From Desulfocucumis sp964643075 (GTDB lineage Bacteria; Bacillota; Desulfotomaculia; Desulfotomaculales; Desulfocucumaceae), in the NCBI GenBank assembly GCA_964643075.1, contig CAZXQO010000020.1:14669-78668 (forward strand): DNA of 64,000 nt, in the 5' to 3' direction. How positions within the stretch are numbered: position 1 is the stretch's first letter; each line of letters starts with the position of its first letter. The notes beneath the pieces were generated by a model. It had not been told where the DNA came from, ran no database searches, and was given only the letters and a program-made list of their open reading frames with translations. Below, piece by piece: positions 35,280 to 44,631 of the stretch. Both the position numbers and the translations under genes were made by a program.

Positions 35280-35309
35280 ATTCTAACATGAAACAGCATA
35301 CCTGCGCAA
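35280..35309 (-). promoter_or_regulatory. Sigma-A type promoter for rpsB-tsf
   Basis: On the minus strand TTGCGC and TAGAAT are separated by 18 bases, with a TGT just before the -10. The predicted start is about 110 bases before rpsB, leaving a leader in which CACGCCGT can pair with ACGGTG. Confidence 0.55.
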
Positions 35310-35324
35310 GTTTATTTCAGAGGA

Positions 35325-35406
35325 AAGGGGACACACCTCTTCAAAGGTTAGGGGACACACCTCTATTTTGGGCCTGACTTTGGAGTCGGAGGAATATCCC
35401 CAAATA
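35325..35406. repeat. GGGGACA dispersed repeat, degenerate copy
   Basis: Two GGGGACACACCTCT motifs and one GGAGGAATATCCCCA end lie within 80 bases between codY and the rpsB promoter. The interior GACTTTGGAGTCGGAGG resembles that of the right arm near 6680. Confidence 0.65.
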
Positions 35407-35506
35407 TTATCCACTTGGATAATTCCCTATCTCTCAAATCCTATTGCAATACTAATGGTTGTTTATCCTACCTGTTCCAGAGAAATGGAATTTTTACAAA
35501 TTCCCT

Positions 35507-35537
35507 TAAAAAAACCACAGTGTCTTGCACTGTGGTT
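35507..35537 (-). terminator. Terminator of codY
   Basis: AACCACAGTG and CACTGTGGTT form a perfect 10-bp stem with a 5-base loop, overlapping the codY stop codon, and are followed by seven T on the minus strand. Confidence 0.92.
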
Positions 35538-36321
35538 AATGTTGCTTCATTCTATCCAGCTCTTCCAAGAGCCTGTCGTTCAGGACCCTTATATATGTCC
35601 CCTTCATACCAAGTGATTTTGATTCAATAACCCCCGCGCTTTCAAATTTGCGCAGGGCATTTACAATCACCGATCTGGTAATACCGACCCGGTCAGCAAT
35701 TTTGCTGGCCACTAGTAGTCCCTCGTCACCTTCCAGTTGTTTAAAGATATGCTGAACCGCATCCAACTCGGAATAGGAAAGCGTTCCCAGAGCAATCTGT
35801 ACCGCCGCCCTCTTTCTGGCTTCCTCTTCCATGCGACCGGACCTTGCCCGTAATATCTCCATACCTACCACAGTAGATCCATATTCAGCCAGAATTAAAT
35901 CCTCATCGGTAAAATGCTGGTCGAACTTGGCCAGCACCAGAGTACCCAAACGTGATCCGGCACCCACGATGGGTACCACCGTGGTTATTTTGTTATTGAA
36001 TTTACATTTCTTATCGTGGCTGAATACACAGGAATTAACGGTCTGGCAAAAGTTAGCATGGGTTTCGGTTAAACGTAGCAGGCTTTCATTGTAATCTACT
36101 GGAAAACCTTCAGGGGATTCCACTATATCTTTCATTATTTCACAGGTAAAACCCTTAAGGTAATTATAGCCGAGAGTTTTACCCCGCCTATCTATAATAT
36201 AGACGCTACCGCCGATGTTTTCGCTTAATATTGCAGCTATTTCTTTGAAATCCACCGGATAACCTGCTGACTTTTGAAGCAGCTTGTTAATAGCACGGGT
36301 CTTTTCCAGCAAATTTCTCAT
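35536..36321 (-). CDS. codY: GTP/branched-chain amino acid-sensing repressor CodY
   Basis: CodY represses nutrient and stationary-phase genes when GTP and branched-chain amino acids are high. The 261-residue protein has the N-terminal GAF domain beginning LLEKTRAINKLLQ and the C-terminal winged helix with SKIADRVGITRSVIVNALRKFESAGVIESKSLG, which is the CodY signature. It lies 18 bases after hslU, as in Bacillus (codV-clpQ-clpY-codY). In many relatives flagellar genes follow; here rpsB follows directly. Confidence 0.95.
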   Translation of the reverse strand: MRNLLEKTRAINKLLQKSAGYPVDFKEIAAILSENIGGSVYIIDRRGKTLGYNYLKGFTCEIMKDIVESPEGFPVDYNESLLRLTETHANFCQTVNSCVFSHDKKCKFNNKITTVVPIVGAGSRLGTLVLAKFDQHFTDEDLILAEYGSTVVGMEILRARSGRMEEEARKRAAVQIALGTLSYSELDAVQHIFKQLEGDEGLLVASKIADRVGITRSVIVNALRKFESAGVIESKSLGMKGTYIRVLNDRLLEELDRMKQH

Positions 36322-36339
36322 TATCTAATAACCACTCCT

Positions 36340-37737
36340 TTAAAGTATGTAACGACTCAAATCTTCATCCTTTGCTACCTCGCTGAGCTTATTAGATACG
36401 TAAGAATGATCTATGGTAATTTTCTGGCCTTTCAAATCCGGACCTTCAAAGGACAAGTCTTCGATTAATTTTTCCATAATTGTATGCAAACGCCGTGCCC
36501 CAATATTCTCAGTTTGCTCATTAACAGTATATGCGATTTTGGCAATTTCGACAAGCGAATTTTGTGAAAACTCTAGCTCAAGGCCCTCAGTTGCCAATAA
36601 TGCCGTATATTGCTTAATTAATGAATTTCTGGGCTCTATCAATATTTGTAGAAAATCCTGTTCACTAAGGCTGTCCAGTTCCACCCTGATGGGGAATCTA
36701 CCCTGCAGTTCCGGTATGAGATCCGAAGGTTTACTCATATGAAAGGCACCGGCTGCAATAAAAAGCACATGGTCGGTTTTTACCGGCCCATATTTGGTTA
36801 CTACCGTCGAACCCTCTACTATAGGCAGTATATCCCTCTGTACACCGCCCCTGGAAACGTCGGGTCCGCTGCCCCCGTCCCGCACGGCAATTTTGTCGAT
36901 TTCATCCAGGAAAACAATGCCCTGCTCCTCTGCCCTCAGCACGGCCTGGGAGGTTACCTCATCCATGTCAATTAATTTCTGGGCTTCCTGCTGGGTCAGA
37001 ATTTTTCTGGCCTCCGCCACGGTAACCCTGCGCTTGCGCTTCTTTTTGGGAAAAATATTCCCCAGCATGTCTCCAATATTGATGCCCATTTCCTCCACCC
37101 CGGAGCCCGTGAAAACCTCCATCATAGGGGGGGAGTTATCTTCAACCTCTATTTCCAAATACTCTTTCTCCAATTCCCCCCTCATCAGTTTTTCCCGCAG
37201 GGTCTCCCGCTCGAACTCAATCCTCCGGGCAAGTTGGTGCTGTTCCCGGTCGGGCTCGGGATCTTGTTTGGCACCGCCGAATATTAATTCAAAGGGGTTT
37301 TTGGGTTTGGCATCCTCTTTAGGCAAAGGAGCCAGCATTTCCACTATTCTTTCGTCGGCCATTACTTTGGCCTTCTCTTCCACTTCGGTCATTTTCTCTA
37401 TTTTTAACATGCGGATGGATGTTTCCACCAGTTCCCGGATCATGCTCTCCACGTCCCGGCCCACATATCCCACTTCGGTAAATTTGGTAGCTTCTACCTT
37501 TACAAAGGGAGCCTTAACCAGTTTGGCCAGACGCCTGGCAATTTCAGTCTTGCCAACCCCGGTGGGACCAATCATTAATATATTTTTCGGTACCACCTCG
37601 TCCTTTAATTCCGGGGGCAATTTCGCCCTGCGGTAACGGTTTCTAAGGGCAATGGCCACTGCTTTTTTGGCCTTATGCTGGCCCACAATATATTTATCCA
37701 ACTCTGCAACTATTCCCTTTGGAGTCAGAGCTTCCAT
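36340..37737 (-). CDS. hslU: ATP-dependent protease ATPase subunit HslU
   Basis: HslU unfolds substrates for the HslV peptidase. The 465-residue AAA+ protein has Walker A GPTGVGKT at 57-64, the inserted I-domain, Walker B GIVFLDEIDK, sensor and C-terminal tail ending SRYIL, needed to dock HslV. The ATG at 37737 has GGAGGT ten bases upstream; the earlier ATG overlaps that site. It follows hslV by about 90 bases. Confidence 0.95.
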   Translation of the reverse strand: MEALTPKGIVAELDKYIVGQHKAKKAVAIALRNRYRRAKLPPELKDEVVPKNILMIGPTGVGKTEIARRLAKLVKAPFVKVEATKFTEVGYVGRDVESMIRELVETSIRMLKIEKMTEVEEKAKVMADERIVEMLAPLPKEDAKPKNPFELIFGGAKQDPEPDREQHQLARRIEFERETLREKLMRGELEKEYLEIEVEDNSPPMMEVFTGSGVEEMGINIGDMLGNIFPKKKRKRRVTVAEARKILTQQEAQKLIDMDEVTSQAVLRAEEQGIVFLDEIDKIAVRDGGSGPDVSRGGVQRDILPIVEGSTVVTKYGPVKTDHVLFIAAGAFHMSKPSDLIPELQGRFPIRVELDSLSEQDFLQILIEPRNSLIKQYTALLATEGLELEFSQNSLVEIAKIAYTVNEQTENIGARRLHTIMEKLIEDLSFEGPDLKGQKITIDHSYVSNKLSEVAKDEDLSRYIL

Positions 37738-37828
37738 ACCCGACACAACCTCCATTATAATACTGTATTATTCGCCGTGATACGATGCCGCAAAACGCAA
37801 TGATATATTGGGCTACTCTGGTCCATGG

Positions 37829-38359
37829 TTACAATTCTTCCACCGTAATCCGGTCATTTGTATAAACACAGATTTCCGCTGCAATGGCCAGTGCTTCCTT
37901 TGCCACCTGGGCTGGTGCAAAATCAGTGTTGCGAACCAGTGCCCTTGCCGCCGCCATGGCATATGAGCCGCCGGAACCGATGGCCACCACCCCGTCGTCA
38001 GGTTCGATGACCTCGCCCCCGCCGGATAAAACCAGCAGGTACTCCTTATCGGCAACCACCAGCAGCGCTTCCAGGCGCCGTAGCATCCTGTCGGTCCTCC
38101 AGTCCTTAGCCAGTTCCACTGCCGCCCTCTGTAAATTTCCCCGGTAGCTCTCCAGTTTTCCCTCGAATTTTTCGAAAAGTGTGAAGGCATCGGCCACGGA
38201 ACCCGCAAAACCAGCCAAAACCCTGTTATCATACAGGCGGCGCAACTTTTTGGCGCTATGTTTCAGTATGGTATTCTGCCCAAAAGTCACCTGACCGTCT
38301 CCGGCCATAGCAACCATGTCTCCTTTTTTTACAGCTACTATGGTTGTGGCATGCATCAT
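37829..38359 (-). CDS. hslV: ATP-dependent protease peptidase subunit HslV
   Basis: HslV is an N-terminal nucleophile peptidase. The 176-residue product has the sequence HATTIVAV, with the catalytic threonine expected after processing, and GDGQVTFGQ. Like Bacillus ClpQ/CodW it has a short leader before the nucleophile instead of starting MTT. AGAGGT is eight bases before the ATG. It lies between xerC and hslU in the conserved order. Confidence 0.94.
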   Translation of the reverse strand: MMHATTIVAVKKGDMVAMAGDGQVTFGQNTILKHSAKKLRRLYDNRVLAGFAGSVADAFTLFEKFEGKLESYRGNLQRAAVELAKDWRTDRMLRRLEALLVVADKEYLLVLSGGGEVIEPDDGVVAIGSGGSYAMAAARALVRNTDFAPAQVAKEALAIAAEICVYTNDRITVEEL

Positions 38360-38389
38360 ATATGAATACCTCTTTTTCTTCCGGTAATG

Positions 38390-38520
38390 TTACTATTCAG
38401 AATTCAGTAGTCAGAATTCAGAATATTTCGAGACGATAAACCGTTCTCTCATGCTGACTCCTATTGGTTTCGCCGGTTCTCTCATTCTGACTCCTGACTC
38501 CTGACTCCTTAGTAGTTATA
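38390..38520. repeat. MITE-like repeat with short terminal inverted repeats, copy 1
   Basis: The segment begins TTACTATTCAGAATTCAG and ends CTTAGTAGTTATA, which are inverted relative to each other. The core GACGATAAACCGTTCTCTCA is identical to the copy at 43190-43275. An internal part (GGTTCTCTCAT-CTGACTCCT) is duplicated. It lies between xerC and hslV. Confidence 0.7.
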
Positions 38521-38557
38521 ATATATGAATGGGAATACCTAATATTGTCATCAATAA

Positions 38558-39460
38558 TCATGCCCTGGGGTGAGACTTTTGATAAATTTCTCTTAATTTT
38601 TGCCTGGTCAGGTGGGTATAAATCTGTGTAGTAGACAGTCGTGCATGTCCCAGCAATTCCTGTACAGCCCGAAGATCAGCACCTCCGTCCAGAAGATGGG
38701 TGGCAAAGGTATGCCTTAGGGTATGGGGGCTTATTCCCTTTTCCAAATTTAGCAAAGTAGCATATTTATCAATTATTTTCCTGACCCCCCTGTCCGTAAG
38801 ACGACCGCCCCGGGAATTCAAAAACACCGCTTCACCAGAATCCAGGGTTGCCAGTCGGGGTCGTCCGCTATTCAGATAATTATCAACAGCTTTTGCCGCA
38901 AAGGAGCCAATGGGCACAATCCTTTCTTTGGCACCCTTGCCGAAGACCCTTACCTCCCCGGCAGCCAGATTAATATTTGCAGCGTTAAGACCAACTAGCT
39001 CACTCACTCGCAAACCGGCTCCATAAAGCATCTCCAGCATGGCCCCATCTCTCAGTCCCAGCGCTTTTTCCTTCTCCGGCATTTCCATCAGGACATTACA
39101 GACATCCTGATATAAAAATTTTGGCAAGCGCCTGTCCGGCTTCAAAGGCGCCAATCCCCGCATGGGATTTTTGTCAATGATTCCCTCGCGCCCCAAATAG
39201 CGGAAAAAGGAACGCCAGGCGGCTATTTTCCTGGAAACCGAAGATTTTGCCAATCCCCGGACGCGTAAATCGGCCAGAAATGATCGTATGAGCCCAAGCC
39301 TGATATCCACAGGGTGCAAATCGATATCTTGTTTACCCAACTCCGTGGCAAAAAAGTCCAGGCCCTGCATCAGATCCCGGTGGTAATTCTCCACAGTATG
39401 GGGAGAGGCATTCTTTTCCGTATCCAGGTAGAACAGGAAATTATCGATATAATGGTACAT
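38558..39460 (-). CDS. xerC: Tyrosine recombinase XerC
   Basis: XerC-type recombinases resolve chromosome dimers at dif. The 300-residue protein has an N-terminal SAM-like domain and the catalytic set: R in GLRVSELVG, K, HTLRHTFATH, GH(A)RLSTTQIY with the nucleophilic tyrosine. In Bacillus the gene at this place is codV (xerC). ATG at 39460 follows GGTGGGTG. It sits 21 bases after trmFO. Confidence 0.92.
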   Translation of the reverse strand: MYHYIDNFLFYLDTEKNASPHTVENYHRDLMQGLDFFATELGKQDIDLHPVDIRLGLIRSFLADLRVRGLAKSSVSRKIAAWRSFFRYLGREGIIDKNPMRGLAPLKPDRRLPKFLYQDVCNVLMEMPEKEKALGLRDGAMLEMLYGAGLRVSELVGLNAANINLAAGEVRVFGKGAKERIVPIGSFAAKAVDNYLNSGRPRLATLDSGEAVFLNSRGGRLTDRGVRKIIDKYATLLNLEKGISPHTLRHTFATHLLDGGADLRAVQELLGHARLSTTQIYTHLTRQKLREIYQKSHPRA

Positions 39461-39481
39461 AACACCCACCGCAAAATATTA

Positions 39482-40783
39482 TTAGGCACCGGTGAATCCA
39501 GCCAGGGACGACAGTGCCCTTTCCGCCAGCATTGCATTGCGTTTCTTTTTGTCCCTCACTTTTTCGCCCAGGGGAGGAAGGAGACCGAAGGTAATATTCA
39601 TGGGCTGAAAGTTTTTTGTGGCAGTAGCGGTAATGTATGCCGCCAGTGCTCCATGGGCTGTTTCCGGGGGGAAAACCAGCAATGGTTTGCCATTATATTT
39701 GCAGCCGGCGTTAATACCCGCCACCAAGCCGGAGGCCGCCGACTCAACGTACCCCTCAACCCCGGTTATCTGCCCCGCAAAAAACAAACCCTGCCTTATC
39801 CGGCATTCATAGGTAGGATCCAGCACCACTGGAGAATTAATATAAGTATTCCTGTGCATTACGCCGTACCTAACAAATTCCGCTTTTTCCAGCCCGGGTA
39901 TCATTCTGAACACCCTCTGCTGCTCTCCCCATTTCAAATGTGTCTGAAAGCCTACTATGTTGTAAAGTGTCCCCACAGCATTGTCCTGCCTGAGTTGCAC
40001 CACCGCGTAAGGTCTTTTTTCTGTGTGCGGGTCGGTTAAACCGACGGGCTTAAGCGGCCCGTAGCGCATAGTGTCCGTTCCCCGCCGGGCCAGAACCTCT
40101 ATGGGCATGCACCCTTCAAAATTTATTTCCGTTTCAAATTCCTTTCTAGGCGCCCTTTCAGCAGTAGACAGCGTCTCCTGGAACCTTATATATTCCTCCT
40201 TGTCCATGGGGCAGTTAATATAGCTGGCTTCCCCCTTATCATACCTGGAAGACAAAAAGGCCCTGTCCATGTCGATGGATTCCCGGGTCACTATGGGTGC
40301 CACCGCATCATAAAAATAAAGATGGTCCTGCCCCGTCAGTTTTTGTATTTCCCCGGCCAGCCCTTCTGAGGTAAGAGGGCCGCTGGACAGTATTACAACC
40401 CCGTCTCCGGGTATAGAAGAAATCTCCTCCCGCATTACTTCCACATTGGGGTGGTTTTCCAGTCTGGCAGTAACCGCCGCGGCGAATGTTTCCCTGTCCA
40501 CGGCCAGGGCGCCTCCCGCCGGCACAGCATGGGCATCGGCGCACTCCATGATTAGTGAACCGAGCCGGCGCATTTCCTCTTTCAGCAAGCCAACGGCATT
40601 CTCCTGGGCTGCCGCCCTCAGAGAATTACTGCATACCAGCTCGGCAAAAAGCCCGGTGTGGTGTGCCGGGGTTGGTTTAACAGGTCTCATTTCATAAAGC
40701 TTTACTTTATAACCTCTTCGGGCCAATTGCCAGGCTGCTTCGGATCCCGCCAACCCGGCCCCGACTACCATTATATATGCCAT
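39482..40783 (-). CDS. trmFO: Folate-dependent tRNA (uracil-54-C5-)-methyltransferase TrmFO
   Basis: TrmFO methylates U54 of tRNA using methylenetetrahydrofolate and FAD. The 433-residue flavoprotein has the dinucleotide fold GAGLAGSEAAWQLARRG at the N-terminus, LYEMRPVKPTPAH, and the conserved CSNSLR and GQITGVEGYVESAASGL segments. No strong Shine-Dalgarno is visible before the ATG. It follows topA by about 70 bases. Confidence 0.95.
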   Translation of the reverse strand: MAYIMVVGAGLAGSEAAWQLARRGYKVKLYEMRPVKPTPAHHTGLFAELVCSNSLRAAAQENAVGLLKEEMRRLGSLIMECADAHAVPAGGALAVDRETFAAAVTARLENHPNVEVMREEISSIPGDGVVILSSGPLTSEGLAGEIQKLTGQDHLYFYDAVAPIVTRESIDMDRAFLSSRYDKGEASYINCPMDKEEYIRFQETLSTAERAPRKEFETEINFEGCMPIEVLARRGTDTMRYGPLKPVGLTDPHTEKRPYAVVQLRQDNAVGTLYNIVGFQTHLKWGEQQRVFRMIPGLEKAEFVRYGVMHRNTYINSPVVLDPTYECRIRQGLFFAGQITGVEGYVESAASGLVAGINAGCKYNGKPLLVFPPETAHGALAAYITATATKNFQPMNITFGLLPPLGEKVRDKKKRNAMLAERALSSLAGFTGA

Positions 40784-40855
40784 TAGTTCCGGTCCGCAGC
40801 ATACTTGAAATGCGGACCAAAACCCCCCTTCTTCACTGTAAGGACGCTGCTGTTG

Positions 40856-43108
40856 CTAAAGAGCCACCTTCTCCTTAGTGCTCTTCCCGGTTTTGGAGAC
40901 GGGCTTCCCTGTGGCCTTTGAGGTATTTTTATCAGCCTTGCCAATACCGGAGCCGGTGCTTTTTTTCTTTCCCACCGCCTTACCTGACTTTTTGCCGGCT
41001 TTTGCCGCTGCGGTGTTTGCGTTAACGGCCACACGGCTTTTTACAGCGGCGGAGCACTCCTGGTTGACACACTTGTGCTCTTCCTTGCCGCGGGCTTTCT
41101 TTATTACGGTAATACCCCCGCACAAAGGACATTTTTCATTGCTGGGGCGGTCCCAGACTACGAATCCACAGTCGGGGTAATTGCTGCACCCGTAAAAAGC
41201 GCGGCCTTTTTTGCTTCTGCGCAGCACCAGTTCACCTTTACAGCGCGGGCAGTTCACCCCGGTGGGCTCCAGTAGGGGGCGAGTATTGCGGCAGTCAGGA
41301 AAACCGGGACAGGCTAAAAATTTACCATAGCGCCCCATCTTGATAACCATGTTCCGACCACATTGCTCGCAAACCTCTTCGGTAACTTCATCCGCCAGAT
41401 CTACCCTGCCGATCTCTTCCTCGGCCTTACTGAGCGTTTTGTCGAAGGGCTGAAAAAAGTCGTCCAGTAGCTTTACCCAGTCCTGCTCGCCCTCTTCTAC
41501 ACCGTCCAGCTTCTCCTCCATATCCGCTGTAAATTCCACGTCAATGATGTCACGGAAATGTTCTTTTAGCAAATTAACAACTATTATACCCAATTCGGTG
41601 GGGTAGAACTGCTTACTCTCCCGCACCACATAGCCTCGCTTTAATATCGTTTCCACGATAGGAGCATAAGTGCTAGGTCTGCCGACACCCTTTTCCTCCA
41701 GGGCCTTGACCAGGGTGGCATCTGAATATCGCGGCGGAGGCTGAGTAAAATGCTGTTTGGGAGTCAGTTTCTGAAGATCCAGCACATCCCCCTCAGCCAG
41801 TTCCGGCAGAACATTTTCCTTTTCCTTTTCACCGTCATCTGTGGATTCAGTATAAACCTGCATAAATCCGTTAAATTTGATGATGGAGCCAGTGGCCCGG
41901 AAGGTATAGTCCTTTGCCGAGATATCAACACTGGTGGTGTCAATTACAGCAGGACTCATCTGGCAGGCCACAAACCGTGACCAGATCAGTTTATACAATT
42001 TATACTGGTCCGCTGTCAGAAATCCTTTGATCGATTCCGGTTCCCTATCCACCGACGTGGGCCTGATGGCCTCATGGGCATCCTGTGCCCGGCCTTTGGC
42101 CGCAAGCCGCCTGGGCACAGAAGGTACAAAGGAATCGCCAAATTTATTCTTTATAAATTCCCTGGCCTCCGCAATGGCTGACTCAGACAGCCTTACGGAG
42201 TCGGTACGAATATACGTCACAATTCCTGCAGGGCCTTCCTTGCCCAGCTCTACACCTTCATAAAGCTGTTGCGCCACCATCATTGTTTTACGGGCGGTAA
42301 AATTCAGTTTTCTATAGGCTTCCTGCTGCAAACTGCTGGTGATAAAAGGTGGAGCAGGCTGGCGGTTTTTTTCCTTGCGAACAATCTTAACCACCGTATA
42401 AACGGCTCCCTTTAAATCAGCCAGTATGCCATCCATTCTTTTTTCATTCGGCACTTCCGCCTTGTCTTTGCCAATGCGGTGTAGCCTGGCTTCGAAAGGG
42501 TTTAGACCTCCCCTGGCCAGAATTGCCGTGAGAGTCCAGTATTCCTCCGGCAAAAAGGCGTTTATTTCCTCCTCCCGGTCACAAATCAACCGGACTGCCA
42601 CTGACTGCACCCTGCCGGCGCTCAGTCCCTTTTTAACCTTACGCCAAAGCAGGGGGCTCAGCTTGTAGCCCACCAGTCGATCCAGTATGCGCCGGGCCTG
42701 CTGCGCGTCCACCCGCTTATCGTCTATAGGACGCGGTTTCTTAACGGCATTCTGAATGGATTGTTTGGTAATTTCATTAAACTCTATTCTGCAGGGATCT
42801 TTATCATCTATTTCAAGCAGCTTTTGTAAATGCCAGGCGATAGCCTCACCCTCCCGGTCAGGGTCAGATGCCAGAAGTACTTTGTCAGCCTTTTTTACCG
42901 CGGACCTCAATTCCTTGATGGTATCGCCTTTCCCCCTGATGGTAATATATTTGGGGTTAAAGCCATGCTCAACATCAACCCCCAGTTGACTTTTTGGCAA
43001 ATCCCTAACATGCCCCATGGAAGCCAATACCTTGAATTTATTTCCCAAAAATTTGCTAATACTTTTCGCCTTAGCAGGCGATTCCACAATTACCAGCGTT
43101 TTGCCCAA
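40856..43108 (-). CDS. topA: DNA topoisomerase I
   Basis: Type IA topoisomerase of about 750 residues that relaxes negative supercoils. The Toprim domain has LVIVESPAKAKSI and DPDREGEAIAWHL; the catalytic tyrosine is in TYIRTDSVRLS. Three four-cysteine zinc motifs follow (CEQCG, CPRCK, CPLCG). The last 65 residues are a Lys/Ala/Gly/Thr-rich basic tail. A TTG at 43108 with AGAGGTGG upstream gives GKTLVIVESP; a GTG at 43117 is possible. Confidence 0.95.
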   Translation of the reverse strand: MGKTLVIVESPAKAKSISKFLGNKFKVLASMGHVRDLPKSQLGVDVEHGFNPKYITIRGKGDTIKELRSAVKKADKVLLASDPDREGEAIAWHLQKLLEIDDKDPCRIEFNEITKQSIQNAVKKPRPIDDKRVDAQQARRILDRLVGYKLSPLLWRKVKKGLSAGRVQSVAVRLICDREEEINAFLPEEYWTLTAILARGGLNPFEARLHRIGKDKAEVPNEKRMDGILADLKGAVYTVVKIVRKEKNRQPAPPFITSSLQQEAYRKLNFTARKTMMVAQQLYEGVELGKEGPAGIVTYIRTDSVRLSESAIAEAREFIKNKFGDSFVPSVPRRLAAKGRAQDAHEAIRPTSVDREPESIKGFLTADQYKLYKLIWSRFVACQMSPAVIDTTSVDISAKDYTFRATGSIIKFNGFMQVYTESTDDGEKEKENVLPELAEGDVLDLQKLTPKQHFTQPPPRYSDATLVKALEEKGVGRPSTYAPIVETILKRGYVVRESKQFYPTELGIIVVNLLKEHFRDIIDVEFTADMEEKLDGVEEGEQDWVKLLDDFFQPFDKTLSKAEEEIGRVDLADEVTEEVCEQCGRNMVIKMGRYGKFLACPGFPDCRNTRPLLEPTGVNCPRCKGELVLRRSKKGRAFYGCSNYPDCGFVVWDRPSNEKCPLCGGITVIKKARGKEEHKCVNQECSAAVKSRVAVNANTAAAKAGKKSGKAVGKKKSTGSGIGKADKNTSKATGKPVSKTGKSTKEKVAL

Positions 43109-43189
43109 ACGTACCACCTCTGCTTATATTACCTTCGCTCACGGATTAAAGCTATTATTAACACAACAAAACTTTTTTAAAAAATTTAT

Positions 43190-43275
43190 GTTACTATTCA
43201 GGTATTCAGAATTTAGAATATTTCAAGACGATAAACCGTTCTCTCATGCTGACCTTGACTCCTGAGTAGTTACAA
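43190..43275. repeat. MITE-like repeat with short terminal inverted repeats, copy 2
   Basis: An 86-base segment that begins GTTACTATTCAG and ends CTGAGTAGTTAC, imperfect terminal inverted repeats of 12 bases. Its core matches 38390-38520. It lies between dprA and topA. Confidence 0.75.
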
Positions 43276-43316
43276 ATTTATGTTATATAGCAGCCGCTAG
43301 AACAAAAGACGAAAAT

Positions 43317-44453
43317 TTAATCCACTGCGGGGCAAGAACCACCGCACACCATGCTTTTTAAATCAGCTGCCACATAATATTTTCCAGGCAACTGCCTGGC
43401 CAGTCCCTTAAGCTCCAGAAACATGAGGGCTGCCAGCACCTGCTGTGTCGCCAGTCCCGATTCCTCCACCAGCTTATCCAGCGCTAGTGGTTCAAGTGTT
43501 AGCAGCTTCATTAGCTTATCCTCATCACCGGTCAGGCGGGGATAAGACTTCTCAGTCTCCAGGACACCGCTGAAAAGACGGTCAATTCCGAGTTCATCCA
43601 GTATATCGGCAACCCCCTCCACCAGCCTGGCCCCTTGTTTAATAAGACGGTTGGGACCGCAGCTTAAGGGAGAAGAAATATTTCCAGGCACAGCCATAAC
43701 GTCGCGGCCCTGTTCCAGGGCAATATCCGCCGTAATCAGAGCACCGCTCCTGGCGGCGGCCTCCACCACCACCACAGCTCTGGAAAGCCCGCTGATGATA
43801 CGATTCCGAACCGGAAAATGCCAGGCCCCCGGTTCCGAACCGGGAGGAAACTCGCTAATCACCGCCCCGGAAGATGCTATTTCTTCCATGATTCTCTTAT
43901 TTTCCCTGGGGTATACCACATCCACGCCGCATCCCAGCACGGCTATGGTACGCCCGCCAGCTTTTAGTGCACCCTTGTGGGCAGCGGTGTCAATACCCCG
44001 GGCCATTCCTGACACCACCGTTATCCCGGCAGATGACAGGCCGGACGCCAATCTCTCTGCCACTGCAACTCCATAAGGAGTGGGCTTTCGCGATCCAACC
44101 ACGGCCACCGACAACTGACCGCCAGTGCATATACCTCCACGCACAAAAATGCCCGGAGGAGGGTCAAAAATATTCTTCAGTATTTCCGGATAGGCGGGAT
44201 TTTCAAACTCTATATAATTAATACCCGTTTGATTTAATTTTTCCAACTCATCTTTAGGCTGCATAGATTTACGTGAGGAGGCAATTTCCGCCGCCTGTAG
44301 AGGGTTAAACCCGCCGGTTGAAACAAGTTGGCTTTCGGGAGCATTCCAGGCGCCGGCGGCGGAGCCGAATTGTTCTATTAAATGCCAGAATTTTTTGGCC
44401 GCACCGGGCAGCAATATCTGCCAACCCAGAAAGTATTCCTTTTCGCCCACCAT
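43317..44453 (-). CDS. dprA: DNA-processing protein DprA
   Basis: DprA loads RecA on incoming single-stranded DNA during transformation; it is also widespread in non-competent bacteria. The 378-residue protein has the Rossmann-like core with VGSRKPTPYG and VSGMARGIDTAAHKGAL, EFPPGSEP and FPVRNRIISGLS, and a C-terminal winged-helix-like domain. GGGGGTGAT is directly before the ATG at 44453; the frame is open 100 bases further but without signals. First gene of the dprA-topA set. Confidence 0.93.
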   Translation of the reverse strand: MVGEKEYFLGWQILLPGAAKKFWHLIEQFGSAAGAWNAPESQLVSTGGFNPLQAAEIASSRKSMQPKDELEKLNQTGINYIEFENPAYPEILKNIFDPPPGIFVRGGICTGGQLSVAVVGSRKPTPYGVAVAERLASGLSSAGITVVSGMARGIDTAAHKGALKAGGRTIAVLGCGVDVVYPRENKRIMEEIASSGAVISEFPPGSEPGAWHFPVRNRIISGLSRAVVVVEAAARSGALITADIALEQGRDVMAVPGNISSPLSCGPNRLIKQGARLVEGVADILDELGIDRLFSGVLETEKSYPRLTGDEDKLMKLLTLEPLALDKLVEESGLATQQVLAALMFLELKGLARQLPGKYYVAADLKSMVCGGSCPAVD

Positions 44454-44569
44454 ATCACCCCCGGAACAGCTTCCATATATAACCTGCCGCTTTCTAAAGC
44501 ACATTCGGGAACAAAACTGTGATTTCCTGCTCAGCACCAAAAATTTGTTAGACATGAGTTAATAAACAA

Positions 44570-44600
44570 CAAAACGGCGAAATATTTTTTCACCGTTTTG
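44570..44600 (-). terminator. Terminator of the small membrane protein gene
   Basis: AAAACGGTGAAA pairs with TTTCGCCGTTTT (12 bp, one wobble) with a short loop; TTGTTG follows on the minus strand. It separates the small gene from dprA. Confidence 0.7.
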
Positions 44601-44631
44601 TCAGGCCCCCCGGCATTATAGCCCTTTATAT

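Noticed and set aside
38558..39460. XerC-type recombinase as evidence of a mobile element here
   Set aside because: It is the housekeeping xerC/codV in the conserved topA-trmFO-xerC-hslV order.
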